DNA of 64,000 nt from Larimichthys crocea (GCF_000972845.2 NC_040025.1:19399399-19463398), one strand, 5' to 3'. Positions 10,014-22,775 are shown, counted from the first letter of the stretch. Notes: generated by a model not told the origin, from the letters alone. Numbers and translations are program-made.

Positions 10014-12400
10014 TTTCTTCCTCTTTCTGTAGGAAGAAAATATAACATACACACACACACATACATTGTCTCCAGGTTTGGTCACTGTACATCTGGACCC
10101 TCATCAGTGCAAAGAAAGCATTTTGTTATAATTTCTAAAGCAACACAACAACACTACATACCTGTGACATTACGGTGTATAAATTGCTTAGAAAATGATA
10201 GAACAGTGTGATCCTAATGTTAGAAAACTATTAGCTGAGAGCTTAGATAATTGTTGTTAATTATATAAGTGTAACAAAACACAAACTTGCTCTAAAAAGA
10301 ATAGACGGTAAGCCATGAAAACATAAACCAGTGTAATCTAACTACGTAAAAAGATGCATGAAGTTAACGTACTAAACATAACCAGGGCACGAAGACAACA
10401 TACCATATAGTGTCCATGTCAGTCACTGCACATCTGGAGCTATATTAAATAATAGAATTTACACAAGAAACTGCAGCAAAAATCTCCACAGGGCTACATG
10501 AGTCATATGATACAAGGTGGCCTGGTATGCTAGGAATGGCACAAAGTTGAAATTAAAGCGTCTAGAAAACGAGACGGTCTAGCTGTAATAAAAAAAATAA
10601 AACAGTGGGACAGCATATTGTAAACAATATGCATTTAAGGTCACAATTTAAATGATTTATTTATCAAAGACAACAGTAGAGCATTTCATATATATTATCC
10701 TCATCAATGCAAAGCAGCACTGTGAGTGGGGGAGTCATGGAAACTCTGCAGGTACGTTAAGGGAGATTGAATTACCACTCGAATTTGAGCTTTGATGACT
10801 CACTATGCACCTGAGGAAACACCACAAACGAACAAATAAGGGTCCGTCAAAAAAAAATTTAAAAAATCTTACACGTATGCCATATGGATAAATTAGTATG
10901 AGAGCAGCACTTATTTCCCATTCCAGCTGCTGTGAATAGGGTGTTTTAGACAACCTATAAGACTCGGTTTACACCTTTACATAACACTACCGGGCGAAGT
11001 TAAACCCTGGAGCATTGACTTGCCAGCAGTTTTAACACTGATCTTGTCCCGGACAACATCCAGCCTATTTGCTGGTTTAACTCTGCGACCAGATCTCAGA
11101 ACTGAACTGTGTTTGTGATCACGGTGTGCGGGTGAGTTCTGATCAACCGTGTCCTGAGTGTGTTATCTGTCTGTGTCATGGTGTCAAGGCCAGTGTCTGT
11201 ACAAGAAACATTAGCAGCAGTGTTGGTGTCAGTTATTGTGGTTTCAGAAATGGTTGAGATGTCCTCAGGTGCAGAGGTCAGTAATATTCACTTATAACAG
11301 ACTTTGTAGAGACAATTGTGTAATCCATTCTATTGTGCTCCTTTCCACAGACTCTGGATCAGGGGTAAGGAGCCCTGTCCCCCTCCCACTGGATGGTAGA
11401 GGGTTGTGTGTGATTTCTTGACACTTGAGACTTTCTTAGCTGAATCTAGCTTAGCTCGTTGGTCACAGAGATGACTGGTGTTTACAAGGAAATGCCTGAG
11501 CCATCCCCGTAAAATGGTGTATTATCACAAAGGCATTGATCAACTTTTTCCTCGAGTCTAGAAGATTTGACTGTCTAGCATCGCTTACAATGGCTTTTCT
11601 GTCAATGTCTAAGCAGAAAAACTTCTGTCTTGTTGAGCTGATGCTTTTGATGCAAGCCTGTTGTATGGCATCGTGTGAACTCTTTTCAGGACTTCATTCT
11701 TGAGCAAATCAGGGACATCATTTTGGAACCACCTTGCCTTGGTTTTCCAAAAGGCAGTCTGGCCAGAAGTGCTTGACTTATCTTTGACTGGGTTGTTGTT
11801 CATGCACAGCTACCTCTTGCTTTCTGAGATGAGTTTTAGTCATGTCAGTCCAGTCCTCCCCTGATTATTTGTCAGTGCTGTCACCTCTGAATGTCTCTGT
11901 TCTCTTTGTGGCTTAATATGGATTGTCACATGAGGAATGTCATGTTTGGTAACCTTATAGTGTGCATTCTGGGTGGTAGAAGCAGAAGGTTTGGGACAGT
12001 AGTGGCCTAAAGAACGTAGAATTGTGCTTGTGACCAGAAGGTTGTCGATGCCATTTCTGGCAGGATAAATCTGGGTGGAGAAAGGGAAAAGCAGCGCCCT
12101 TGAGCAAGTGAACTCAGTGGCCAGCAGATCAGACTGTGGTTGTACTGGACAGCGTCCAGGTATAACTGTGAATGTGATCCGGGCGTTCCTAAAAATCACC
12201 CCTGAATAGACAAAAATTAAACAATGGCATGGTAAACGACATCAGTACTACTGGGTGTGGAAGTTAGTTGGACGTAGAAATAGTCAAGTGATTGATTTTT
12301 TTCCTCTGTCTGCAGGAATATAACACATATATATTGTCTTCACGTTGGACTGCACATCTGGACCCACGTCAAAGCAAAGCAGCACTGTGAGCGTTTTTCT
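10014..12400 (-). mobile_element. decayed Ty3/Gypsy-like LTR retrotransposon
   Basis: On the minus strand 11544-11467 reads INAFVIIHHFTGMAQAFPCK before a stop, which resembles the HFT-R-x-AQA-P motif of the Ty3/Gypsy integrase core. Further on, 11428-11370 reads SVKKSHTTLYHPVGGGQGS, matching the TTPYHPMGNGQ motif. A basic segment near 11085-11025 (LRSGRRVKPANRLDVV) looks like the C-terminal end of such a polyprotein. Between motifs there are stops, frameshifts and deletions, so the copy is dead. Diverged repeat units flank it at about 10014-10120, 10400-10450, 10660-10735 and 12298-12395, and may be LTR remnants. Confidence 0.6.
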
Positions 12401-12708
12401 TTGTAATGTCCCAGGCAAAACTACAATACTATCATTACTTTAGCATGTATTTGCATCCAAACTAATGTTATTTGCTGCAAATCGAGGCAGTGGTAGACCA
12501 GAAACGTAAAATTACTAATTGTTTTGGAAAAAAAGCATTTACAAAAGCATCATGAACATATGGTATAAGGTATGGTATAACATAGGAACACCACACTGTA
12601 AAAATGTTTTTGTCAAAGAAGACTGGTGGCTTTGGAGAGATCAATATGAAGGCTCTAGTTTCCTGTCAAAAAGGGCTCAAGATAAGTGGAAATATGTGCC
12701 CTAAAACT

Positions 12709-12734
12709 GTTTTTTTTTTTTTTTTTTTTTTTTT
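12709..12734 (+). repeat. poly-T tract
   Basis: A run of 25-26 T followed by AGGTGA. It could be the tail of a minus-strand retroposon, but I see no recognisable body. Confidence 0.8.
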
Positions 12735-12925
12735 AGGTGACTAAAATCAGTTTTTCTGCCTTCTCTATCCTCAGTAGTGCATCGAGAGCATTCCATGCAC
12801 ATTTATCAAAGAAATGAAATTCACACATACTAAATAGAAAAAGGAATTCATATATTACTGAATACAATTTGGTATGTGTGGCTATTCTGGTTAAGTATGC
12901 CTTGAATTTTTTAATAAATTACTTA

Positions 12926-13663
12926 CAGTGTCACCAGCAAAGCACCATCACACCTCCTCCTCCATGCTTCGCGGTTTGAACCACACATGCAGATACCATC
13001 CGTTCACCTTCTCTGTGTCTCACAACGTCACAGCATTTGGAACCAAATTCTCAAATTTGGACTCATCAGACCAAAGATTTCCACTGCCTCTTTCTTTGCA
13101 GCAGTTCGACCATGAAGGCTGGATTCACACAGTCTCTCCTCTGAACAGTTGATAGCGACGTTTTTGCTACTTGAACTCTGTGAAGCATTTATGTGGACTC
13201 TAATCTGAGGTCCCGTTAATTGACCATTTCTGAGGCTGGTAACTGTAAGAACTTATCCTGTGCAGCAGAGGTAACTCCTGGTCTTCCTTTCCTTGAGTGG
13301 TCCTCATAAGAATGATTCTTCCTTACTTAGAATATAGATTGCTACATTGAAGTTGAAATGGGCTATTTACTGTATGCCAATACCACCTCTGAACTACACA
13401 AGTGGTGGTCTCAAAAACATTTAAAAGGCAAGAAACTACTTATTAACTTTTGGCAAGGCACACCTGTTAATTAAAAAAACATTCCAGGTGACTACCTCAT
13501 GACATTGACTGAGAGAAAGACAATTTTAATGATTATTTTTTTAATGTATTATTTCAGTTTTTGTTTTGATGCCTTAGTGTTTATCTACAACGTAGAAACT
13601 AACAAAAAAAATGAAGAAAAACATGAGAATGAGAAGACGTGTCCAAACTTTAGACTGGTACTG
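12926..13663 (-). mobile_element. Tc1-like DNA transposon relic 1
   Basis: The minus strand at 13073-13057 encodes WSDESK, the Tc1 motif around the second catalytic Asp (codon complementary to 13065-13067). Downstream blocks on the plus strand (CAGTTCGACCATGAAGGCTG, CTTGAACTCTGTGAAGCATT, AAGGCACACCTGTTAATT, CAGGTGACTACCTCATGA) follow the order of a common fish Tc1 family. The right end, GTGTCCAAACTTTAGACTGG at 13640-13659, is its terminal sequence. The copy is truncated on the left, internally deleted and full of stops, so it is inactive. Confidence 0.8.
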
Positions 13664-16600
13664 TGCATATTTACATTTTTGAACCATGAAGATGAGTGTT
13701 TAAGTGCATAAAGGCTCGTTCTCAGCAACGATCCCAACATGTTGTTTGTGCAGTTAATTATAACCCAGTATGATTAATGTTAGCATGTGTCATCCAGAAG
13801 TATTTCTTTACAGCTCAGAAGTACAAAACAATCTCTTTGATGTCGTGAGTGGAAAATGTTTCTCTGTCTCCGCCGCATTGTTGAACTAGGAAGCAGACAG
13901 GATATGAGCTCACAATATGAAAGACTTACCTTTTCATACCTCTGCCCTTTCACAGAATGTACATTTAACCTTGGAAAGATATGTGTTCTTGTTGTATGGA
14001 GTCATACCTGGGAGCCGTCTTTTCTTCTTTATCATCAACACTTTGCTATAGTATTTGTGGGTAAACTACCTTGCATGAAGATAGTTTAGCTTTAAAAAGA
14101 AGCGAGGACGAGGTCTCATTTGCTTCAACCAGAGGCTTTCTAATCTGCATCTAATAATTAGGCCATGACAACGTTACAAGATCAACAGGTCATTTTAATC
14201 ACCTCAGGTCATATCAGTAATCAACTGTGTAAATCATCATTTAGACAAAATGATCACTGAAATGACGTGATATTATAAGCAATTACCACAACCATACACT
14301 AATATCAGAATATGAATTCAGCTGTTCCTTCAGATGCTGGTTTGCGTACGTACTGTACCATAGCATACTGTAACTCCTCTATCATCAGGCTGGAAAGACA
14401 TGAAGTATGACAACACATTAAAGCAGACATTCTCTCTTTTAAGTACATTTAAGTTGTCTGAGTGCTCCCAATCACTGATTTTTGTCCCCAGGAAAGTACA
14501 CGTAATTCGAATACAAATGCAGCAAATCCTTTTATCTAGTCAAAATCCTCTTTGATTCTGTTAGTAAAGCATCGCTACGATTTGAAAGAGAAAGATGTAA
14601 AAGATAAGATAGGGGATGATCACTTTTAAAGGGCCGTCATTTGGATTGAACTCGGCAGCGGTGCTGCCAGCAACAAGAGTTCGGTGCAAAAAGCTTCTCT
14701 TGTGAACCTGATGTAAATCCTTTTTCTTACACAAGCTGAGGTTGTTGTTGCACTCTACTGGTTATGTTTTAATGAGTAACAATTGTTAGCCAATTTGCAT
14801 GTAAAACAATATAATTATAAACAAGCATCAAAAAGCTGTAATACTTCTAAAAAATGTAAATGACTCTCCATTATAAAGCGCAACAAAACCTAAGCCATGC
14901 CTCCGAGCCAGGGCCTCTAGGTTTTGGATGCTTGCTTCCATTATTAATGCTATTCACAAGCCAAACTTTTTAGGTTGATGCAGTTGGGCGCTTTAATCTA
15001 TTTTTGCTGTAAATTAATGAATTTTTAAAGAGGACTAGTCCTTGCTGAATAGGGCTGGATGTGGGGATGTAGTTTGAGTCCTGGTGACGCAGTGCTATAG
15101 CCCCCTTTACAGTGCAAAGCATGAGTTCACAAACAGCATCTGTCTCCTGGGACTGTTCGTTGGGGGAGTTTGCCGAAATGCTGCACTCCTATGTTTTATT
15201 TATGACAAAATATGCCTTTTTAACTTTGTCGTTGTCAGAATCTAGAATTGTGATAGCTTTTTCCTAGTCTGCAGTGTAAGTCTTCTGGGTCGCTAACTTC
15301 CCTCTACCTTGGCAGATGTTTTCAGGTGTTATGTTCTGTGTGGGCTTAGTGAGTTAAATATTTTATTCTAGGTCTTCAGGGATTCAGTGGAACCTTCTGA
15401 TTTTCCTACTTTCTTTCAATCAGGTTTTCTGTCAGACCTGAGAATTATTTGGGATTTTCTTTTTCCTGAGTTCATCCTTTCTGTTTCAACTGAGATGCCA
15501 CTTGATTGACTTGGTTGACATGGGCCAGCCATGAGTTTTCAGAAACCGCTGATGAATGTGTTGCTCTGTCATGGATAAAATAATTGTCCTCTCTCTGTAT
15601 TACTCTTTTTCTCTCTTATTTTTTCCTTTGAGGCATTAGTTTGCCTGACCACTCACTATAACGACTAAGGACACAATGCGTATCTCAGTTTGAAATGGCG
15701 CATTACATCAATGCCTCTCTAGGTCTCCTTTGAGAATAAGTAGACAGTATCAAACGATAATTGCTTAACCCAGCTCCATTGAGAGATGAGCAAGCAGCCA
15801 CCATAAGGGCAGCTGATTTGCCTTGATATCTTATAATTGAAGCTTTTCAGGGGTATGTTTTCTGGCACTGAAGCAGAAAGTAATTAAGACGTTCAATACT
15901 GCTTTTTGGACCTTTTCCTCCTTCCTTTGAATGGCCCACACTCCTAGACATGACAGCGCTCAGTATGCCTACAGACTTTCTTTTGACACATTAGCCTTAC
16001 CCTTGCCAAGGCAGTCCTTCCCAGAAACCCCCTCTGCTCGGTACACTCCGGGTGGGTATTTTGTCATTACTTCATTTTCCTCAGAAAATATTTTGATGCC
16101 TCTTTCTTTCGGCTCCCTCCCCCTTCTCTCACCCATCCCCCGTCACTCCATTCAAAGTTCTCTATTAAAATGCAGAACTGTAAAGCCTCTCTCAGTCTAA
16201 AAGCCTGCTAGCAGCGGGGGACTGTTAGCTGTTAGTGATGTATACAGCTGAGTGAGTGCATCACAGCTACAAAGTCTAATGGGTGAATACATTCAATCAC
16301 ACAGAGACCCTCAACTCTTTTAAAGGGACAATGTTCCCAGTCATGAAAGCTCCATCCACAGTGCAGAGAGTGATGTATTTAAATGCTTTAGAGAAGAAAG
16401 ATTTCTTGTTCATAACCGTCCAAATCCGTGCTCTTCTTTTTATATTAGTGCTTGTAATCTTTTTCAGCTGGAAGTGCCAGCTAATGTCTCACAACTTTCA
16501 AGTTAGCAAAGTTAACTTTTTACATGCATTTTTCGTCAGGTAAAAGATGAAAATCTGAGATGCCACATGATGTTGAACCTCCTTTGATACCTGCTAACGT

Positions 16601-17295
16601 TAGCCAAATGTCGATCTCTGAAAATGTATGTTCACATGCACATTCATCCTACAAGCATTCCAACTATTTCGTTTTCTTAACGAGGTTCCATTTGAAAATG
16701 TCCTATTTACAGTTTTAATTGTCATAATAACATGATATCAGATGATTATAGAAGTATAGTGATTAAATGGACACCTACATTAAATCCATCTTTTAAAAAA
16801 ATGACATCGTAAGCAGACACTTTCTGATATGGATTTAAACCGAGTATGACATAGATTGGTTAATTTTCTCTCTCAGTGTGGGTTATATTGATGTGTCAGT
16901 ACACTCAAATAACCATGAATAATGAGCTGAGATAAATAAACTACCATTTAACTAAGACTTTTCCTCTCAGCATCTATGCATGCAATGCATTTCTCTCGGA
17001 AACTGATGGTTGTAAGAAAGGCAGAGATATACTGTGAGCTGTCTTCCCTGCAGTGATCATTTCTTCTCCCCTGATACCATGCAGGCGTCTGAGGCTGAAC
17101 CACAGCAGGTATCAGATACAAGAGGCACAGTGCACACAGGTTAGCCCAGTCACTGTGGGACCAGTTGACTGAGTCGACTAGGTAATTGAGTGCGTCTACC
17201 CGCCCAGCAGGGCCCCTCTCCCCAGAAGCCAAGTCATGCCCCTCCTCTTCTCTCTCCGCTCTCTTCTATTACTCATCATCCCAACGCCTCACCAG
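13664..17295 (+). other. foxj3: foxj3 5' intron DNA, no exon seen
   Basis: Ordinary AT-rich intron-like sequence. Open frames of 70-95 codons at 13856, 15931 and 16283 show no resemblance to known families and no splice framing. No element named. Confidence 0.45.
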
Positions 17296-17383
17296 GCTAG
17301 TGGTGTGAAGCTACACCGTGCCGCCATGCAGCCAGCCCACGCTCCCAAACTTCTCAACAACAACAGCCACGGCAGCACAGCAG
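17296..17383 (+). other. foxj3: candidate untranslated exon of foxj3
   Basis: A pyrimidine-rich stretch leads to CCTCACCAG| at 17295, and a donor CAG|GTCAGG follows at 17384, bounding 88 bases. Inside is an ATG with an ideal start context (GCCGCCATGC, ATG at 17326). If spliced to 19386 this ATG would give a 32-codon upstream ORF that stops before the FoxJ3 start. Untested; such exon-like pairs also arise by chance. Confidence 0.2.
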
Positions 17384-17810
17384 GTCAGGGCTTGTGGCAG
17401 GCTGATTTGCAGCTTGAGCCTCCTCTTAATGAGGGGAAAATAAGTACTTGTTGTCTTGTGTGTCACCACCCCCATCCCCACCTACCCACCACCACTACTA
17501 CAACTAGTACTGCTACCTTCCCTTCAGCAAAAAAAAAGGACAAAAAAAAAGTGCACTAATTAAGATGGCTTCCTGGGATTTGGAAGAGGGGGGTTGGCTA
17601 TGGCTTCTCCCACAGTGGCAGAGCCTTGAGGAGGAGATGGGGGTGGTGTTGTGCAAGAAGCCTCATCGGGCATATCTCTTTTCTCGGTTCCTCTTTCCTT
17701 ACCCTAGTCCCACTGCCTGGCTTGTTTGGCTTGATGAGTCTGCTGCTAAACATTTGTTTTTTTTTCTGCTTGTAATTAAGCAAGGTTTTTGCAGGAGCCG
17801 AGTATTTCCC

Positions 17811-17843
17811 TTCTTCTTCTTCTTCTTCTTCTTCTTCTTCTTC
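17811..17843 (+). repeat. (TTC)n microsatellite
   Basis: Eleven TTC units. The complement reads as poly-Glu in an open frame at 17598-17999, which is low complexity and not a gene. Confidence 0.9.
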
Positions 17844-18980
17844 ATTGTGGCTCTCCAGGGGGTTTGGTGGAAAGGGAGACAGAGGGGTTTGTGTTTCTGC
17901 TGCTAGGAAGGCACATTGAAGTTCTCCCACCTTGATTATATACAGTGAGCATGAATGGAAAATGCGTGGGCCAATAGGCTCTTTGTTGTTCAAGGACATA
18001 TGAAGGTTACTGCATGGGATAGTAGATGAAGGCTTAGATGTAGATTTCTGTATCCTTAGGAGGCTGAATTCATGCAGCCATTATTCACTGGCATTTGCCC
18101 ACTCTGTATCTGTCTCTTTCGGAAAACTCGTAGGTTTACCGGCATTTCCCAGTATGTAGGACATTTCCGAAAGCATGAAGCACTAAACAAGGCAATTTTA
18201 TTTGTGAACATAACATCTTCACTCCTGTGATGACTAACAGTTACATGACATTCTCAGTCCAGTAGTGACAAATCTACAAATGTTCTGTGACTGACAAAAG
18301 TGCAGAACAATTGGTGTGTAAGTTCTCTCTGTTGTACCAAATGATTGTCTTTGGGGTTTTTTTTTCTTTTTCTGAATCATGCTAAAACTATTTGCAAAAG
18401 CCCCCACTACCATTAAAAAAAAGTTCCTGCACAGGACACATTTTTAAAGTTCAGTGCCACTCTAAAAATAGCTACCAAATTGAAATGTTGAGGCTTCTTG
18501 AGTTATTTTATTGTTTGTGTCTGTCTGAGCAGGATCTGAGACACTGGGATGGGAGGATGGGGGTGGGGGGGTGTAGGGGTGGGCATGGACTTGACAGGAG
18601 AGTGAGGCACGTCGAGTGTCAGAGAATGGGAACACAGGGTGGGGGGGTTACACAGAGAGGGAAAGGGGACGAGCCTTTCGGCTCCTCTAGAGGGTTGGAA
18701 TTCCTCCCGAGCTGTTCCCCCCATTTGGCAGGCACTTGTGAAAACAATTCCCCAGCTTTTAGTCACTCTGCAGATCCAATTGCCATTTCCACTTTGGAGG
18801 GAACGAGAGTGAGAGGCAATCCAGATAGACAGAATACAGAGAGAGAAAGAGAGAAGAGTTTTAATCGGGTTGGACAGATGCCGAGGCCAGTTGAGCAGTT
18901 GTGCGATATTAATATCTTATGAAGGCTGTCTGGCAGTGCAAGCTCACCGTCTTGTGTGGTTTTGTGTTTGTGCGTTGCAG
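17844..18980 (+). other. foxj3: foxj3 5' intron DNA, no exon seen
   Basis: A 176-codon open frame (18392-18922) crosses a G-rich tract near 18550-18650 but has no recognisable domain or splice framing; I treat it as chance. Confidence 0.45.
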
Positions 18981-19104
18981 CAGCGGCCATTGCAGTGGCT
19001 AAATGAAGAACTTGTGAACATGCACGAGGGAAGGACTCTACCTTTCACTTCGGTGACTTCCCCAGATGCTTTGGCCCAAAGAAAGATGGAAAGGAATGGG
19101 AAGA
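18981..19104 (+). other. foxj3: candidate untranslated exon of foxj3
   Basis: An acceptor TTGTGCGTTGCAG| at 18980 and a donor-like AAGA|GTAAGA at 19105 bound 124 bases lying 281 bases before the first coding exon. The segment is open in one frame but shares no convincing similarity with the N-terminal extension of human FOXJ3. Low confidence. Confidence 0.2.
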
Positions 19105-19500
19105 GTAAGACACTTAACTCATACCTAGTCCCCATGTTGCTTTGCTTTTCACTGTGTAATTAATGGAGTTTGTTCATATTGTCGCTCTCATTGCAGATCA
19201 TTCTTATGTGCAGTGTTAAAGACCAAGTGATGAACATGCCAAAATATTTAGTTTTCCATTATACAAAGCTTCACTGTATGTGGAAAATAATGTGCAAGTT
19301 AACATCTGTGTCTCTGCCAAGTGTGCTTTCTGCTCCAGCTAAAGGAGATGAATAGGCGTAGTAAACAAACCTCCTGCTCTTCCAGACTTGAGCCAAGGCT
19401 GCTGCACAGCACCCATTCAGTGAGCCAACAGGAGATCCTCCATACGCCACGTCGCTGAGCCTCTCACCCTTCCCTTTTGACCCCTCGACCTACAAGCGCC

Positions 19501-19863
19501 ATGACCTCTGAACTGGAGAGTAGCCTGACCTCAATGGACTGGCTTCCCCAGCTCAGCATGAGGGCAGCCATCCAGAAGTCAGATGGAGGAGGACACCACC
19601 ATGGCCACCACCACGGACACCACCACCACGGCCACCATCACGGGCACGGGCCTGGCAAAAAAATCGTCCACCTGGATCCAGGAACAACGCTGGACCAGGA
19701 GGAGGCTGCGCAGCACAGAGATGGTAAACCACCCTACAGCTACGCCAGCCTCATCACCTTTGCAATCAACGGCTCGCCGCGCAAACGGATGACCCTCAGT
19801 GAGATCTACCAGTGGATCTGTGACAACTTCCCCTACTACCGAGAAGCAGGCAGCGGTTGGAAG
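19501..19863 (+). CDS. foxj3: FoxJ3 coding exon 1: N-terminus and first half of forkhead domain
   Basis: Encodes residues 1-121. The exon starts at 19386 after acceptor CTCTTCCAG; an in-frame TGA at 19456-19458 and no other in-frame ATG fix the start at 19501 (context GCGCCATGA). The N-terminus [18 protein letters not shown] is the FOXJ2/3 signature. Human FOXJ3 has a 15-residue extension upstream that has no in-frame counterpart here. Residues 32-49 are a Gly-His repeat (14 His in 18), replacing a non-repetitive linker in human. The forkhead domain begins at about residue 75 ([17 protein letters not shown]) and includes helices 1 and 2 ([20 protein letters not shown]). The donor is AAG|GTAAGA at 19864, splitting the domain after GSGWK as in the human gene. 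Confidence 0.95.
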
Positions 19864-22347
19864 GTAAGACGAGACAAACAACATAAACTATTTGTTACAG
19901 ATTCTTGCTGTTTAGCTGGTTCCAATATGTGTCTGGCTCCAGGATAATAAAATACTGGTATTTGCTAAGTACTCAAGGCTAACAAATACTAGCTTAGCCA
20001 CTATTTTAAAATCTCTCCTCACAAGTACAAAACATTCAGGACTTTCAGACACTTTCATGGACTTGGCAAACATCAGCAAATGCAAATCATATCAGCTGTA
20101 GCTAATTAACATGAATTATGTAATTTACTTGACTAATACAACGCAGTAACTGTGGTTGGACTGGGGACAGACCAATAGAGAGGTGAATCATGTCAGTTTC
20201 TGTAGTGGGAATTAGAGGTCCTAATGGGTCCAATTACGTCTGAGATTAAACCCAGGACCTGCGTCAAACCGGGTCCAAAGTATACTCAGTCTCTCTGATA
20301 GGTTGTCGTTTTACTGCCATGGATCTTGTGTCTGTGTGTCAACATATCTAATACCCTAGTGAATCCACATGGATCTCTGTGCACTCCAGCTCTGGTCACG
20401 TGCTTCTTCATAATCACAGCTGGAGAAAATATTTTAGGAAGTCAGCAGATGGAAAAGGTTTGTCATATTAAATGAGTGAATTGGTTTTTGGAATTCAATT
20501 CACTGATATTAAATATTTGAAGTCATGAACTTATTTTTGCACTGAGTTTCTGCGACATTATTCTCAGGACGTTATTATTATACTGCTGCTCCTGCTACTT
20601 GTTAAGAGATGCATCATGCTGCTGCCGGGGTTGGGGTCTTTATAAATGATTTGAATGATTTATGAATGTTGGTTCTGAGAAGATTTTCTAAGGGTCTGCT
20701 CAGATCACATCTAACATGCCACTTTATACTTATATATGTGTATATAGATTTCAATCTTAGCAGCTTAGTGAATGTGGACCCCCTGTGTGCAAAAGTAAGT
20801 AGGTGACAACATAATCATAGTGCTTCTAACTTCGTCAACAAACAAAAGGTGATCACACATCTGAATCTAATGTATATGTATATATATAAAACTAACAAAT
20901 ACGGAAATCTAAACCTAGATTTGATTAGATATTTAAAAAAACAAAACAGATTTAACACGTGGATTTCATACTGGATTCAAATGTGATCAAATACAATCAA
21001 ACCTCAACTCTCCTGCTAGTGGAAAAATGCAAAAAATCTGATCCAACAGTTGCCTCGAAGAGCACAAAAACCTTTTAGTGAACCACAAATGATTGACAGA
21101 TCTATTTCGTCTCATTCAGACAACATTATTAAAACCTTATGTAAATGTAACTATGTAAATCCTGGCTAATATGAGCAGAAAGGTGGCTGTGTTATTGGAG
21201 ACAAATGAATAGATCCCGACGGTTGTGTCTTGGGAATTCTCTCCCTTATTAGTGAAGAAGGGGATGGATATAGTCCTTCCACTGACACACAGAAAGGGCT
21301 GTCTGCAAACTATCAACCAATTCATCTCTCTGAGAGCGGGAACATTTTTCTTCTTCTCTCTCATTATTTCTCTCTCTTTCACTTTTCATCTTCATCTCCC
21401 AAGTACTTGCACTTCACCAACCCACCCCCTCCCCCCGTCTCTCTATCCTTCTCTCTCTTAGTCACTCACTCCTCTCCCCTCTTCTCCTTTCCCTTTCACA
21501 AACCTGCGTTTGTTCCCCGTCTATAATCTTCAACACACCATTCCCTAAGCAGGGCTGCATGCCAGAAACAGAGACAAAAAGGTTATGATACAAGCCAGGT
21601 TGTGTTGGCAGAGCTTCTTACCTGCATGTAGGATTCAATCAATTCGTTTTTCTGTTCGGAGAGAGAGGATAGGGGTTATTAAGACCATTCAGGCTTTCCC
21701 TCACTGCAGCTCATGACTGCCTTCTCCTGCTGGTTGTATTTCAGTGCCAGGATGTTTTAGTATCCCATAATTACACCTCTAGATTCATTGATTTGTGTGT
21801 GTGGCTGCATTCTAGTAGCATCATTAAAGCACAGTACTGTTGGCAACGTGGTTATATTTTCCCATGTTCTGGCATTTGACCATGATATCAGTGTGGGGAG
21901 TTTGTTGTGAGATACACAACCTAAAGTTGTTGTGTTGCTTTACACTTAGGCTAAGGGCCTATTTGTCAGTATATGTCACAGTGTATGACAGAAGAAGAAG
22001 AAGAAAGGGGAAAAAAACAGATCTGTGAAGAAAAAAACATTTTCACAACCACTGACCTGTGCATGAACTGACATTTTAGAAGCATGCAAAGTAAGAAATT
22101 AAGCACACTGCAGTACTTCAAGGTAAACACATTTTTATGTGTTTGAGAAAAGGCTGTAAACTTTTGCTTCCTGGATGACCCGACTCACCACAGTGAGGTT
22201 TGTTTTATACCAGCCATGGCCGTCACAGGGAAAGTTACATAAGTCCGGTTCATTCCAGTTCAGGTGATTGCTGTCAGCTGTACACAGTGGGACGCAGACG
22301 CAGAGATTGTCTGGCTGCCACGTTCGGCAGACATCGTCGGCTCGCGC

Positions 22348-22367
22348 GCACACACACACACACGCAC
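22348..22367 (+). repeat. (CA)n microsatellite
   Basis: Short CA run with CG interruptions, in intron. Confidence 0.85.
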
Positions 22368-22775
22368 ACGCGTTGCGAACACACACATTCTGAAATGTGT
22401 GTTTTGTGAACGTAGCGACTCAAGGCGGACGCTTGAGATTTTCAGGAAACACCTCATACATGGTCCGTCGTGCTTGCCGACTCCTTCACCCTCTGCCACA
22501 CATGCATGCACACACGCACACAAGCTTGTATACCCACTGAGAGACTCCCACTCAGGTAGGCAGTGTACGTGTGCAGTCTACAGATTACACATGGGGAGCT
22601 CAGCAGGAGAGGAGATGAGGGTGGAGGCGGGTGGGGGGTTGGAGAAGAGAGAGGAGACTGTCAGAGAGCAGAGGAGAGTTTTACTACCCAGCACACGCAC
22701 TCCGTCTGCTCTGTATGATAATGTGAGAGTGCAGGAACGGCAGAGTTGAAACCAGGACAACACACAGTCACTCAC

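Noticed and set aside
12928..13152. 74-codon plus-strand open frame with HTCRYHPFTFS
   Set aside because: It is the antisense of a Tc1 transposase relic; the same translated phrase recurs wherever this transposon is present.
17598..17999. 133-codon minus-strand frame with poly-Glu
   Set aside because: The Glu run is a (TTC)n microsatellite read backwards; the flanks have no resemblance to a protein.
18392..18922. 176-codon open frame, the longest on the plus strand
   Set aside because: No domain, Gly/Arg runs from a G-rich tract, and lies in foxj3 intron. No splice framing supports it.
19477..19500. Upstream extension of the FoxJ3 frame before 19501
   Set aside because: There is no ATG between the in-frame TGA at 19456 and 19501; the extension would need a TTG start.
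22264..22749. 161-codon plus-strand open frame
   Set aside because: Most of it is translated CA-repeat DNA (Thr-His runs); overlapping open frames exist on the other strand and no family is seen.
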